Shown here one piece after another: positions 8,806 to 17,247 of a stretch of DNA of 62,665 nt (its first letter is position 1; every line of letters starts with the position of its first letter). Under the pieces are notes generated by a model, which had not been told where the DNA came from, did not search any database, and worked only from the letters and a program-made list of their open reading frames with translations. The position numbers and the translations under genes are program-made. The stretch covers positions 1-62,665 of the forward strand of contig JALEJS010000012.1 of NCBI GenBank assembly GCA_022769545.1, written 5' to 3'. Source of the DNA: Blautia sp. (GTDB taxonomy: Bacteria; Bacillota; Clostridia; Lachnospirales; Lachnospiraceae).

Positions 8806-9193
8806 TTTCGTTACCTCCGTTTTCTTTTTTTCTGCATTCTTCACAGACATAATGAATGACCAGATCATACCCGGTCATTTTCATTTGAAGACGATCCTGC
8901 AGCTGCTTTGAAAAGTCCTCCAGAATAATATCAGAAATTTTATGACAACAGTCACATACCATATGATCGTGGGGCAAAACATTTGCGTCATAATAATATG
9001 GACCGCCGTATCTCTGAAGTCTGCGGATCACACCTTCTTCAACCAGAGAATTCAGGTTGTTATAGACGGTGGCCATGGCGATGCCGGGAGCTTTCCTCTT
9101 TGCGAGAAGGTAGATCTCCTCGGCAGTTAGATGCTGCTGATCTGCCTGTGCACGTTTTAAAATGTCCCAAATCAGTTTTCCGTTGGTTGTCAT
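8798..9193 (-). CDS. perR: Fur-family peroxide-sensing repressor (PerR-like)
   Basis: The 131-residue regulator has an N-terminal winged helix (recognition region [18 protein letters not shown]), the HDH metal-site motif (LPHDHMVC), and two CxxC structural zinc pairs (CDCC and CEEC). It heads an operon with rubrerythrin, which fits PerR better than Fur or Zur. The perfect palindrome at 9203-9217 just ahead of its start suggests autoregulation. Hydrogen peroxide would oxidise the metal-site histidines and release repression; this is inferred from the family. Confidence 0.9.
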   Translation of the reverse strand: MTTNGKLIWDILKRAQADQQHLTAEEIYLLAKRKAPGIAMATVYNNLNSLVEEGVIRRLQRYGGPYYYDANVLPHDHMVCDCCHKISDIILEDFSKQLQDRLQMKMTGYDLVIHYVCEECRKKENGGNENG

Positions 9194-9202
9194 AACTACT
9201 CC

Positions 9203-9217
9203 TTAGAATTATTCTAA
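9203..9217. promoter_or_regulatory. PerR box (7-1-7 perfect palindrome)
   Basis: TTAGAATTATTCTAA is a perfect inverted repeat matching the Per/Fur box layout (TTATAATNATTATAA). It ends nine bases before the perR start codon on the minus strand, so bound PerR would block its own operon. Confidence 0.85.
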
Positions 9218-9253
9218 TTATTATTTTAGGACTTCCGGTTTGATTTGTCAATC

Positions 9254-10630
9254 TTATTTTCCTTCTGCAGGTGTAAAAAGCGAAAGCGCTTCCGAAATTC
9301 CTTCGCTGAAAGTGGGGTGGGGATAAACGACAGAGGACATCTGGCTGACCGAAAGTCCGCCGGAAATGGCCTGTGCAAAAATGGCAATCATATCCGTTGC
9401 ACGGGCACACATCATCTGGGCACCCAGAATCCTTTCTGATGGAAGCTGCACGGTTATTTTGATAAAACCACGTTCTTCACCGGACAATACACTTTTTCCG
9501 TTTGCAGACATGGGATATTTGACGGTTCGTACATGCATGCCGGATGCTTTTGCCTCCTCCGGTGAGAGACCCACAGATGCGATTTCCGGGCTGGTGTAGA
9601 CACAGGACGGAATCACAGTCAGATTCTTCGGCGGCTGCTCCTGATTCATGTAAGCTACGGCACAGAGAGCCTGCGCACTGGCGGCATGGGCCAGCTGGAT
9701 TTTTCCTGTGACATCGCCGGCGGCATAGATTCCCGGAATGCTTGTCTCGAAATGGTCGTTCACGCAGATCCGTCCGCGCTCCATGGCGAGGGAAACACCT
9801 TCTCCAAGAAGTCCTTCGGTATTCGGACGGCGGCCTGCAGCAACCAGGATCCCGTCCGCTTCCAGTTCCAGAAGCTGTTCCTTTTCACGGAACACACACA
9901 CAAGGCTTCCGTTTTCTCCGGAGCGGATTTCCTGAACTGCAGCGCCTGTGTGAACCGGCACACCTCTTTTTTTCATAAGCATCTTCAGGCTCTGAGAAAA
10001 TTCTTTATCCATGTTTCCCAGCAGACGATCCATGGCTTCGATGACGGTGACTTCCGCTCCGAGATCACGGTAGATGGAAGCGAACTCCATACCAATGACG
10101 CCTCCGCCGATGATGATCAGCCGCCGGTATAAAGAGTCTCTGTCCAGCATGGCGTCGCTGTTCAGAACATTTGGCAGATGAATGCCCGGAATGGGCGGCA
10201 TGGCCGGTACAGAACCGGTACAAATCAGAATGTTTCTGGTTTCAAGCCGGGTCTCACCAACCTGTACAAGATTTCGGTCAAGAATGGTTCCGGTGCCTTC
10301 CAGTACAGTTACTTTATTCTTTTTCAGCAGTGCGGCGATGCCGGATCTCAGCTGGGTAATGACCGATTCTTTCTGTGCCTGTATTTCATCCATGTGAAAG
10401 GACAGTGCTTCTGCGTGGATGCCGACGGAGTCGGCATTGAGAAACTGACGGTACAGCTGAGAACTGTGCATCAGCGTTTTGGTTGGGATACATCCCCGGT
10501 TCAGACAGGTACCTCCAAGCTGCCGGTTTTCAATAATTGCTGTTTTCATACCCTTCTGGGAAGCGGAAGCAGCCGCAAGATAGCCGGCAGGGCCGGCACC
10601 GATAATGACAAGATCAAATGTATCTGACAT
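9254..10630 (-). CDS. lpdA: Dihydrolipoyl dehydrogenase (glycine cleavage L protein)
   Basis: The 458-residue FAD-dependent disulfide oxidoreductase reoxidises the lipoyl arm of GcvH with NAD+. An N-terminal FAD motif GAGPAG (11-16), the redox pair GGTCLNRGC (C42, C47), an NAD motif GGGVIGMEFAS, the second FAD motif ending YAAGDVTG and the C-terminal HPTFSE histidine/glutamate are all visible. There is no N-terminal lipoyl domain, unlike some Clostridial versions. It is the last gene of the gcv operon, 63 bases after lplA, and starts after AGGAGGTATTTCTT. Confidence 0.94.
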   Translation of the reverse strand: MSDTFDLVIIGAGPAGYLAAASASQKGMKTAIIENRQLGGTCLNRGCIPTKTLMHSSQLYRQFLNADSVGIHAEALSFHMDEIQAQKESVITQLRSGIAALLKKNKVTVLEGTGTILDRNLVQVGETRLETRNILICTGSVPAMPPIPGIHLPNVLNSDAMLDRDSLYRRLIIIGGGVIGMEFASIYRDLGAEVTVIEAMDRLLGNMDKEFSQSLKMLMKKRGVPVHTGAAVQEIRSGENGSLVCVFREKEQLLELEADGILVAAGRRPNTEGLLGEGVSLAMERGRICVNDHFETSIPGIYAAGDVTGKIQLAHAASAQALCAVAYMNQEQPPKNLTVIPSCVYTSPEIASVGLSPEEAKASGMHVRTVKYPMSANGKSVLSGEERGFIKITVQLPSERILGAQMMCARATDMIAIFAQAISGGLSVSQMSSVVYPHPTFSEGISEALSLFTPAEGK

Positions 10631-10693
10631 AAGAAATACCTCCTGTGGGTCAGTTCAAGTCTTATTCGACTGAGATGAATGAAATGCAGTGAT

Positions 10694-11671
10694 TCAGATG
10701 GATTCCCGGATGAGGAGCTGAAGATCTTCCCGGATATCCCCGGGAAGCTCACCTGCAGCAGTACACATGGCGTCCTGGCTGTAAGGCTGTCCCTCCAGAG
10801 CATCTGACAGCGTCTGTGTCCAGTCCGGATTCATGGAGTCGGAAAAGACATTTGCCATACGGATGATACCGCCAGACACATCCAGCTGAATCTGAACCTC
10901 ACCCCAGGGAAATCTGCAGCTGAGCTCATGCTGGAAGGGAATGCTCCTTCCGTATTTCCAGTCCCAGGAAGAAAAGTGTTCTTCGGACTGCTCCAGCATG
11001 GATTTCTCCAGTCGTTTCATGGGAAAGTCCTCTGCAGGAATTCCATAAATTTCACCAAAGGCCTGACGCATGGCCCGGGATACAAGCTCCACATTGCAGT
11101 CCGGACAGAATTCGCAAAGATTTGCCACCCGGGAGCGCACAGACTGAACACCTTTCGATTTCAGCTTTTCCGGTGAGACCTGCAGATAACGGGACATTTT
11201 CTGCGTGTCGGTCCGGATCAGAAGCGTTCCGTGGTGATAGCAGTGCTCTCCGGTTTCGTAAAAGGCATTGCCGGAAAATTTTCTGCCGTCAATGGTTGCA
11301 TCGTTTCGTCCGTTTTTTTCTGCATGGATGCCAAGATGCTCCATGGCCCGAATGATTACATTCATCTGACGGTCTACATTGTAATCTTCCTTTCGCACCA
11401 GAAATGTGAAGTTTAAATTTCCCATATCGTGATAAACGGCTCCGCCTCCGGACAGACGGCGTACAAGAAAACCGCCGTCCTCTTCCAGCCGGCTGACATT
11501 GCATTCCTTCCAGCAGTTCTGATTCCGTCCGATGACGACGGTATTCCTGTTTTGCCAGAGATAAAGAATGCATTCTCCCGGCTGGCAGTTCATCAGAAGA
11601 AATTCTTCCAGGGCCAGATTTTTATATGGATCTGTTTCCGATGTCTGAAGGAAGGCGGTTTTTGTAATCAT
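10694..11671 (-). CDS. lplA: Lipoate-protein ligase
   Basis: The 325-residue enzyme attaches free lipoate to the lysine of GcvH in an ATP-dependent reaction. The BPL/LplA fold motifs are visible: RRLSGGGAVYHDMGNLNF (about 71-88), a lysine region GRKFSGNAFY and HHGTLLI, then a C-terminal accessory domain. It sits between gcvPB and lpd with short gaps, so it is made together with the protein it modifies, which suggests that the cell scavenges lipoate. RBS AAAGGAGATACCAT precedes the ATG. Confidence 0.93.
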   Translation of the reverse strand: MITKTAFLQTSETDPYKNLALEEFLLMNCQPGECILYLWQNRNTVVIGRNQNCWKECNVSRLEEDGGFLVRRLSGGGAVYHDMGNLNFTFLVRKEDYNVDRQMNVIIRAMEHLGIHAEKNGRNDATIDGRKFSGNAFYETGEHCYHHGTLLIRTDTQKMSRYLQVSPEKLKSKGVQSVRSRVANLCEFCPDCNVELVSRAMRQAFGEIYGIPAEDFPMKRLEKSMLEQSEEHFSSWDWKYGRSIPFQHELSCRFPWGEVQIQLDVSGGIIRMANVFSDSMNPDWTQTLSDALEGQPYSQDAMCTAAGELPGDIREDLQLLIRESI

Positions 11672-11689
11672 ATGGTATCTCCTTTGTAC

Positions 11690-13117
11690 TTAAAATTGAT
11701 AGCGGATCACTGGCTTTCTGGCAGCAGTGACCTCGTCCGGCCGTCCGATGGGGGTGGTGGAGGGACTCTGGTGGAGTGCTTCTCCGTCCTTGCGGGCACG
11801 TGCATAGACTTCCCGGAAAACGGCGATGGCTTCATCCAGCGTCTCACGGGATTCGGTTTCCGTTGGTTCGATCATCAGTGCTTCGTGAACGATGAGCGGG
11901 AAGTACATGGTCGGAGGATGAATTCCGTAATCCAGCAGCGTTTTTGCCACATCCAGAGCCGATGCGCCGGTCTCGTGCTTCAGTTTTTCCAGACACATGA
12001 CAAATTCATGCATGCAGGTTTCCTCAAAGGCCATGTCATACAGGTCAGACAGGCCGTGCATCATGTAATTGGCATTGAGGACCGCATTGGAAGCTGCTTC
12101 CGGAATGCCTTCTTTCCCGAGCATCAGGATATAGGTGAGGGCCTTTACCACCACAAGGAAATTTCCGTAAAATTCTTTGACACAGCCGATGGAGGTTTCC
12201 GGACTGTGCAGGGAAAGCTGTCCGTTTTCATCGGTGATTCTTGGGCCGGGGAGGAAGGGAATCAGAAATTCCCTGCATCCGCAGGGGCCGCTTCCGGGGC
12301 CGCCGCCTCCATGTGGCGTGGAAAAGGTTTTGTGAAGGTTCAGATGCATGACATCAAAGCCCATATCGCCCGGTCTGGCGATTCCCATTACCGCATTCAG
12401 ATTGGCACCGTCGTAGTAGCACAGGCCGCCGGCTTCGTGAACGATACGGGTGATTTCTGTAATATTTTTGTCAAATAATCCTACCGTGTTCGGATTCGTG
12501 AGCATCAGTCCGGCAGTATCTTCCCCCACAGCTTTCCGGAGTGCTTCCAGGTCTACGCAGCCATCCGGTGAGGAAGGGATATTTACGATTGTGAAGCCGG
12601 CCATGGCAGCACTGGCAGGATTGGTGCCATGTGCAGAATCAGGAACGATGATTTTGGTACGTTTGCTGTCACCACGGCTCTGATGCCAGGCTTTAATCAG
12701 AAGAAGACCGGTGAACTCTCCATGTGCTCCGGCAGCAGGCTGAAAGGTCATCCCATCCATACCGGTGATTTCACACAGGAGTTCTTCTGCCTGTTTTAGT
12801 ACCTCAAGGCAGCCCTGCACGGTGGACGCAGGCTGCAGAGGATGGATCCCGGTGAAGCCGGGGAAAGCCGCTGCCGCTTCGTTGACCTTCGGATTGTATT
12901 TCATGGTACAGGAGCCCAGCGGATAAAAGCCGTCGTTGACTCCATGAGTCTGTTTTGCCAGCTCTGTGTAATGACGGCTGATGTCATTTTCGGATATCTC
13001 GGGAAGATGCAGTTCCTTTTCCCGCTCAAAGCCTGTCAGATCAGCGGCAGGAACATCACAGGGAGGTAAAATGGAACAGCCCCGTCCGGGCATACTTCGT
13101 TCAAAAATCAGTTTCAT
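11690..13117 (-). CDS. gcvPB: Glycine dehydrogenase (decarboxylating) subunit 2
   Basis: The 475-residue PLP-binding half of the P protein decarboxylates glycine and passes the aminomethyl group to lipoyl-GcvH. FYPLGSCTMKYNPK near the N-terminus and the PLP-lysine region NLHKTFSTPHGGGGPGSGP are diagnostic. The ATG at 13117 overlaps the gcvPA stop as ATGA and lies ten bases after AAGGAGG. A GTG nine bases earlier is in frame but only three bases from the ribosome site. The split into two subunits is normal for Firmicutes. Confidence 0.95.
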   Translation of the reverse strand: MKLIFERSMPGRGCSILPPCDVPAADLTGFEREKELHLPEISENDISRHYTELAKQTHGVNDGFYPLGSCTMKYNPKVNEAAAAFPGFTGIHPLQPASTVQGCLEVLKQAEELLCEITGMDGMTFQPAAGAHGEFTGLLLIKAWHQSRGDSKRTKIIVPDSAHGTNPASAAMAGFTIVNIPSSPDGCVDLEALRKAVGEDTAGLMLTNPNTVGLFDKNITEITRIVHEAGGLCYYDGANLNAVMGIARPGDMGFDVMHLNLHKTFSTPHGGGGPGSGPCGCREFLIPFLPGPRITDENGQLSLHSPETSIGCVKEFYGNFLVVVKALTYILMLGKEGIPEAASNAVLNANYMMHGLSDLYDMAFEETCMHEFVMCLEKLKHETGASALDVAKTLLDYGIHPPTMYFPLIVHEALMIEPTETESRETLDEAIAVFREVYARARKDGEALHQSPSTTPIGRPDEVTAARKPVIRYQF

Positions 13118-14433
13118 TTTCCACACACCTCCTTACAGATGGAAACGAGAGCATCCATTTCCTGTTTCGTATTTTTTTCTGTTGTGCACCAGAGGATTTC
13201 TCCGTTTTCCAGAGGAAGACCGCCCAGAAATCCCTCTTTCTCTAATGCTGCCATAAGCGCAGAAGAATCCGTGGGGCAGGTAGTGACGAATTCATGGAAA
13301 AACGGCTGCCGGTATCGCAGGGAGAAACCGATTTCTTCCAGGGCCTTCTGCAGATAATGTGCTTTCGCGGTACACTGCAGGGCGGCTTCCTTCAGTCCCT
13401 CTTTTCCCATAACACTGAGGTAAACGCCGGCAGTCAGAGCACAGAGTGCCTGATTGGAACAGATGTTGCTGCTGGCTTTTTCCCGTCGGATATGCTGCTC
13501 TCTGGCCTGCAGTGTCAGGACAAAGGCACGGTTGCCGTCATGGTCAGTGGTTTGACCAACGATTCGGCCCGGCAGCTTTCTGGTCATGGAAGCAGAGGCA
13601 GCCATAAAACCGAGATATGGTCCGCCGAATGCCAGCGGCATTCCCAGCGGCTGACCTTCTCCAACCGCTACATCTGCACCGTATTCGGACGGGGATTTGA
13701 TGGCGGCAAGGGCAATGGGATTGGAGCCCATGATGAATTTTGCCCCTTTTTCATGGACGGCATCACTTAATGACTGATAATCCTCCAGAATGCCGTAATA
13801 GTTTGGCTGCTGTACATAGAAGCAGGCCGTTTCTTCGCAGAGCGCTTCTCTGAGTGCATCGGAATCGGTGACGCCGCCGGCAGCAGGAATTACCTGGAAC
13901 GGGGTATTGCTGCCGAAGCAGTATGTCTGAATCACTTTAAGTACCTCCGGATTGGTGGTGGCGGATACCAGTACGGTATGACGTTTGCGCTCCTGGCACA
14001 TGGCAGTGGCTTCGGCGGCAGCGGTAGCTCCGTCATAGACAGAGGCATTGGCTGCATCCAGTCCGGTAAGGTCACAGACCATTGTCTGAAATTCAAAAAT
14101 AGACTGCAGTACACCCTGGCTGATTTCTGCCTGGTAAGGGGTGTAGGCTGTCAGAAATTCTTCTTTGGAAGTAATGCTTTTTACTGCAGCGGGGATATAA
14201 TGTGCATATGCGCCGGCACCGCGAAAAATGTGACGGAATACAGTGTTTTTTTCGGCAAGCTCTTCCATTCTGGCAAGCGCCTCCATCTCGGAAAGACCTT
14301 CGGGAATCCGAAGCCCCTGATGCAGGCGGACATGTTCCGGAATGCCGGCAAACAGCTCGTCAAAGGACGCATATCCGGCGGCTTTCAGCATTTCCTGCTG
14401 TTCTGCTGCAGTAGATGCCACATATCTGCCCAT
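13114..14433 (-). CDS. gcvPA: Glycine dehydrogenase (decarboxylating) subunit 1
   Basis: The 439-residue N-terminal half of the split P protein forms a heterotetramer with GcvPB. The start MGRYVASTAAEQQEML, GAGAYAHYIP, and TAYTPYQAEISQG are hallmark segments of the family. It lies three bases after gcvH and overlaps gcvPB by four bases, a tightly coupled arrangement. GGAGGGATAATT precedes the ATG. Confidence 0.95.
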   Translation of the reverse strand: MGRYVASTAAEQQEMLKAAGYASFDELFAGIPEHVRLHQGLRIPEGLSEMEALARMEELAEKNTVFRHIFRGAGAYAHYIPAAVKSITSKEEFLTAYTPYQAEISQGVLQSIFEFQTMVCDLTGLDAANASVYDGATAAAEATAMCQERKRHTVLVSATTNPEVLKVIQTYCFGSNTPFQVIPAAGGVTDSDALREALCEETACFYVQQPNYYGILEDYQSLSDAVHEKGAKFIMGSNPIALAAIKSPSEYGADVAVGEGQPLGMPLAFGGPYLGFMAASASMTRKLPGRIVGQTTDHDGNRAFVLTLQAREQHIRREKASSNICSNQALCALTAGVYLSVMGKEGLKEAALQCTAKAHYLQKALEEIGFSLRYRQPFFHEFVTTCPTDSSALMAALEKEGFLGGLPLENGEILWCTTEKNTKQEMDALVSICKEVCGK

Positions 14434-14435
14434 AA

Positions 14436-14819
14436 TTATCCCTCCGCTTCTTCCTTTGCAAATGCTTCATAGGCTGCTGCGTCCATATAATCTTCTTCAT
14501 CGGTAATCTGTTCTACCCGTACGAACCATGCATCGTAGGGAGCCTGATTGATCAGTTCCGGGCTGTCCAGCAGCTCCTCATTGATTTCTTTTACGATACC
14601 GGTGACAGGAGAAAAGACATCGGAAACGGCCTTGACAGACTCCACATCTGCAAACGGCTCTCCTGCGGTCACTTCGTCACCTGGTTCGGGAAGGTTTACA
14701 AATACGAGATCGCCCAGGGCATCCTGAGCGTAGTCTGTAATACCGATGAGAACGGTATCTCCTTCTTCTTTTACCCATTCGTGAGATTTTACATATTTCA
14801 GATTTTCTGGATAGGTCAT
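14436..14819 (-). CDS. gcvH: Glycine cleavage system H protein
   Basis: The 127-residue carrier protein holds the lipoylated lysine in ESVKAVSDV (K63). The start [16 protein letters not shown] is typical and follows AGGAGGAAAAAGCT. A longer in-frame start at 14939 would run into gcvT and is rejected. The lplA gene three genes downstream would lipoylate it. Confidence 0.96.
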   Translation of the reverse strand: MTYPENLKYVKSHEWVKEEGDTVLIGITDYAQDALGDLVFVNLPEPGDEVTAGEPFADVESVKAVSDVFSPVTGIVKEINEELLDSPELINQAPYDAWFVRVEQITDEEDYMDAAAYEAFAKEEAEG

Positions 14820-14838
14820 AGCTTTTTCCTCCTGATTT

Positions 14839-15921
14839 TTATTTCTTATAAAATGGTAATTTAACAACTTCGGCAGATACGCGGCGTCCTCTGACATCTG
14901 CCTCAATGACGGTGCCGGGGACGGCATATTCCCGGTCAATCAATGCCATGGCGATGGGATATCCCAGATGGGGTGCATGCGTTCCGGAAGTAGAAATACC
15001 GACTTTCCGGTCTCCGGCAAAAAGCTCTGCATGTTCACGAATGATGCCCCGACCGGTGACCTTCAGACCCACACGCTTTTGTGTCGGTGTTCCTTTGGCT
15101 TCCAGTGCTGTTTTTCCGATGAAATCCTCCTTGTTCATTTTTACAAAGATTCCAAGACCGGTTTCCAGAGGAGAGATATCGTCGGTCATTTCATGTCCGT
15201 ACAGCGGCATGGCGGCCTCCAGCCGCAGGGTATCTCTGGCACCCAGGCCGCACGGGATCAGGCCGTCTTCCTTTCCGGTTTCCAGTAGAAGATCCCAGAG
15301 AGCGGGGCCTTTTTCAGCAGCACAGTAAAATTCGAAGCCATCCTCACCGGTGTATCCGGTGCGGGAAATGATACAGTCGATCTCACCGACTTTTCCCCGG
15401 AATACAGCACTGTAATAGCGGGTGGGAATCATGGAAGCATCCGTCAGTCGTCTCAGAACAGCATCTGCATTCGGCCCCTGAAGAGCAACCTGCACGATGG
15501 TATCAGAGATATCTTCAAACACGACATTTCCGGTCTGATGCGCCTTCATCCAGGTGAAATCCTTATCCTTATTTGCTGCATTTACCACGATGAAATAGTG
15601 ATCGTCTCTTATTTTGTAAACGATCAGGTCATCTACGACACCGCCCTGTTCATTGCACATGGGACTGTAACGAGCCTGGCCGTCATACATTTCGGTGTAG
15701 TCATTGGCCAGGAGAAGATTCAGATTTTTTACTGCATCCGGACCGCTGCAGAGAATTTCGCCCATGTGGGAAACATCAAACAATCCGCACGCTGTGCGCA
15801 CTGCCCGGTGCTCTGCAATTACCCCGGTAGGGTACTGTACAGGCAGCAGGTAGCCGGCAAACGGAACGATTTTTCCTCCGGCTTCCAGATGCTTTTCATA
15901 TAGTGGTGTCTTTTTTTCCAT
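14839..15921 (-). CDS. gcvT: Aminomethyltransferase (glycine cleavage T protein)
   Basis: The 361-residue protein moves the methylene group from GcvH to tetrahydrofolate with release of ammonia. The folate-binding region ([12 protein letters not shown], about 44-55), the catalytic aspartate region [18 protein letters not shown], and the [13 protein letters not shown] motif are present. It is the first gene after the glycine riboswitch. The ATG at 15921 follows AGAAGGAGGGACAACAACC, and the longer frame to 16008 runs into the leader. Confidence 0.95.
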   Translation of the reverse strand: MEKKTPLYEKHLEAGGKIVPFAGYLLPVQYPTGVIAEHRAVRTACGLFDVSHMGEILCSGPDAVKNLNLLLANDYTEMYDGQARYSPMCNEQGGVVDDLIVYKIRDDHYFIVVNAANKDKDFTWMKAHQTGNVVFEDISDTIVQVALQGPNADAVLRRLTDASMIPTRYYSAVFRGKVGEIDCIISRTGYTGEDGFEFYCAAEKGPALWDLLLETGKEDGLIPCGLGARDTLRLEAAMPLYGHEMTDDISPLETGLGIFVKMNKEDFIGKTALEAKGTPTQKRVGLKVTGRGIIREHAELFAGDRKVGISTSGTHAPHLGYPIAMALIDREYAVPGTVIEADVRGRRVSAEVVKLPFYKK

Positions 15922-15962
15922 GGTTGTTGTCCCTCCTTCTGATGATATTTTTGATTTGATAT

Positions 15963-16017
15963 AAAAAGACAGAGATATACGGAAGAAGAATTCATTCCTC
16001 TTCTGCATATCTCTGTC
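15963..16017 (-). terminator. Glycine-riboswitch-controlled terminator
   Basis: On the minus strand GACAGAGATAT (16017-16007) pairs with ATATCTCTGTC (15978-15968) around a smaller inner helix and is followed by five T. The left arm is also the closing strand of the second glycine aptamer, so glycine binding should disrupt the terminator and switch the operon on. Confidence 0.85.
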
Positions 16018-16178
16018 CTTTTACCTGAAAGATTCATCCGGTATATTTGAAATGATACAGGACTTGCTTCGTTGGTGGCAGTGCACTCTCCAGAGCATCG
16101 TCAGAATCTGGTCCCTTTGCCTGAGAGTGTAACCCCTTCGGCGCCACGTCTTTGTAATCTCTCCCAGATTCATCGCCC
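16008..16178 (-). ncRNA. Tandem glycine riboswitch
   Basis: Reading the minus strand, the first aptamer shows CTGGGAGAGA, GGCGCCGAAGGGG and CTCTCAGGCAAA-GGGACCAGA. The second shows CTCTGGAGAG, GCCACCAACGAAGCAA and CTTTCAGGTAAAAGGACAGAG. The order and the short linker are typical of the cooperative two-aptamer glycine riboswitch ahead of gcvT. Its 3' end overlaps the terminator. Confidence 0.95.
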
Positions 16179-16193
16179 GATATATTTTTTCTC

Positions 16194-16223
16194 ATTGTAT
16201 CATATTTTTGTTCTCTATGTCAA
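16194..16223 (-). promoter_or_regulatory. Sigma-A promoter of the gcv operon
   Basis: On the minus strand TTGACA (16223-16218), an 18-base spacer and TACAAT (16199-16194) would start transcription a few bases before the first glycine aptamer. Confidence 0.8.
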
Positions 16224-16322
16224 TAAAATGTGCCTGCGCTTAAAAATATATGTGAAATATGCACATATGATTCGATGGTTCTATTTTTTTGCTTAAAATT
16301 TTTAAGTATTTTGGAGAGAATA

Positions 16323-16351
16323 TTGACATTTGAAACCTGAAAACGTATAAT
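16323..16351 (+). promoter_or_regulatory. Consensus sigma-A promoter for the Lrp-family gene
   Basis: TTGACA (16323-16328), an exact 17-base spacer and TATAAT (16346-16351) form a full consensus promoter, divergent from the gcv promoter. Confidence 0.85.
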
Positions 16352-16373
16352 CCGCAGTGAAAAGAGACGATGT

Positions 16374-16404
16374 GGTTTCGGCAGAGATGTCGGAACCTCT
16401 TTTT
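16374..16404 (+). terminator. Hairpin and T run in the leader of the Lrp-family gene
   Basis: GGTTTCGGCA (16374-16383), a GAGA loop and TGTCGGAACC (16388-16397) are followed by TCTTTTT. It lies between the promoter and the start codon, so it may attenuate the gene. No ligand-binding domain is evident in the short leader. Confidence 0.6.
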
Positions 16405-16426
16405 ATATCATTTTACAGAGGGATAA

Positions 16427-16878
16427 ATGCAGAAAAAAGAACTGGATCAGGTAGATAAAAAAATATTGAATATTCTCATGCTGGAGGCAAAAAAGCCATT
16501 GAAGGAGATCGCAGAGGTGGTTTTTCTTTCCATTCCGGCGGTGGCGGCACGAATTGAGAAGCTGGAGAAGGAAGGGTATATTCAGGCTTATTATGCACAG
16601 GTGAATGCTGCACTGACCGGTTTTCCGGCCAGAGCTTTTATACAGCTGGATGTACCGCTGGAGAAGCGATCCGGTTTTATGTGTTTGCCAGAACACATGC
16701 GCAGATCATGGAATGCAGCTGTGTGGCCGGAGAATACTCTATGATTCTGGAAGTCTGCTGTTCTTCTATGGAGGATTTGGAACAATTTGTGGGAGAGCTT
16801 CAGGAGTTTGGAAAGGCGAAAGCCCATGTGGTTTTCTCCACGCCCGTAGAACATCGGGGAATACAGCTTAATGTTTAG
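16427..16878 (+). pseudogene. Lrp/AsnC-family regulator broken by a frameshift
   Basis: Residues 1-84 of the upstream frame give an AsnC-type helix-turn-helix (DKKILNILMLEAKKPLKEIAE ... IPAVAARIEKLEKEG, here split) and the start of the effector domain (FIQLDVPLEKRSGF). From about 16678 the family sequence continues in another frame (YVFARTHAQIMECS ... EDLEQFVGELQEFG) to a stop at 16878. The loss of one T from the run at 16675-16678 would restore a normal protein of about 150 residues. No canonical slippery heptamer is present, so an indel or sequencing error is more likely than programmed shifting. Its position opposite the gcv operon suggests amino-acid-responsive control. Confidence 0.75.
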
Positions 16879-16926
16879 GAGCTTTTGGATTCGGAAAAAG
16901 AGACCTCCTGCGAAAAATGGTTTTCC

Positions 16927-16956
16927 TTTACAAAATATGGGCAGAAATGATATAAT
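16927..16956 (+). promoter_or_regulatory. Promoter of the orphan cobalamin riboswitch
   Basis: TTTACA (16927-16932), an 18-base spacer and TATAAT (16951-16956) lie about 30 bases before the aptamer's first helix. The riboswitch therefore has its own transcription start and is not a trailing part of the Lrp-family transcript. Confidence 0.65.
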
Positions 16957-16984
16957 AATATATCGGAAATTAAATATGAGAAAT

Positions 16985-17150
16985 CGGCGGTAAGTGCCTG
17001 TCCGGAATAACGGATGGGATAATAGGGAATCAGGTGAGAATCCTGAACGAGCCAGTCACTGTGAATGAGGAGTGCTTTTTGGTTGCCATTGCATTTATGT
17101 GAGAAGGAAGAAAGCATGTTGATTCTGAGTCAGGAGACCTGCTTACTGTC
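16985..17150 (+). ncRNA. Cobalamin riboswitch without a co-directional gene
   Basis: The cobalamin riboswitch core is clear: AGTGCC (16992-16997), AGGGAATCAGGTGAGAATCC split over 17023-17042, GAGCCAGTCACTGTGA (17049-17064) and GAGTCAGGAGACCTGC (17127-17142). CGGTAAG (16987-16993) pairs with CTTACTG (17142-17148) as helix P1. The stretch 16879-17228 holds no gene on either strand, and the next gene on this strand starts at 18293. The element instead runs into the 3' end of the minus-strand TIM-barrel gene. Confidence 0.9.
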
Positions 17151-17214
17151 TGGAAGCGAATACTTCTGGGATCAGGTATTGCTTGGGATAGCGCTCTCAT
17201 TGTCTTTGATTGTC

Positions 17215-17247
17215 ACCGGAAAGTATATTTACTTTCCGGTCTTTTTA
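17215..17247 (+). terminator. Terminator of the cobalamin riboswitch transcript
   Basis: ACCGGAAAGTA (17215-17225) pairs with TACTTTCCGGT (17230-17240) and is followed by CTTTTT. It overlaps the stop codon (17231-17229) of the opposing gene. A T run follows only in the plus direction, which fits a riboswitch expression platform. Confidence 0.8.

Noticed and set aside
11429..12478. Open frame of 349 codons opposite lplA and gcvPB
   Set aside because: Both opposite genes are unambiguous; the frame has no family motif.
16660..16690. Programmed -1 frameshift in the Lrp-family gene
   Set aside because: The site CGGTTTTATG is not a canonical X-XXY-YYZ heptamer and no stimulatory hairpin follows.
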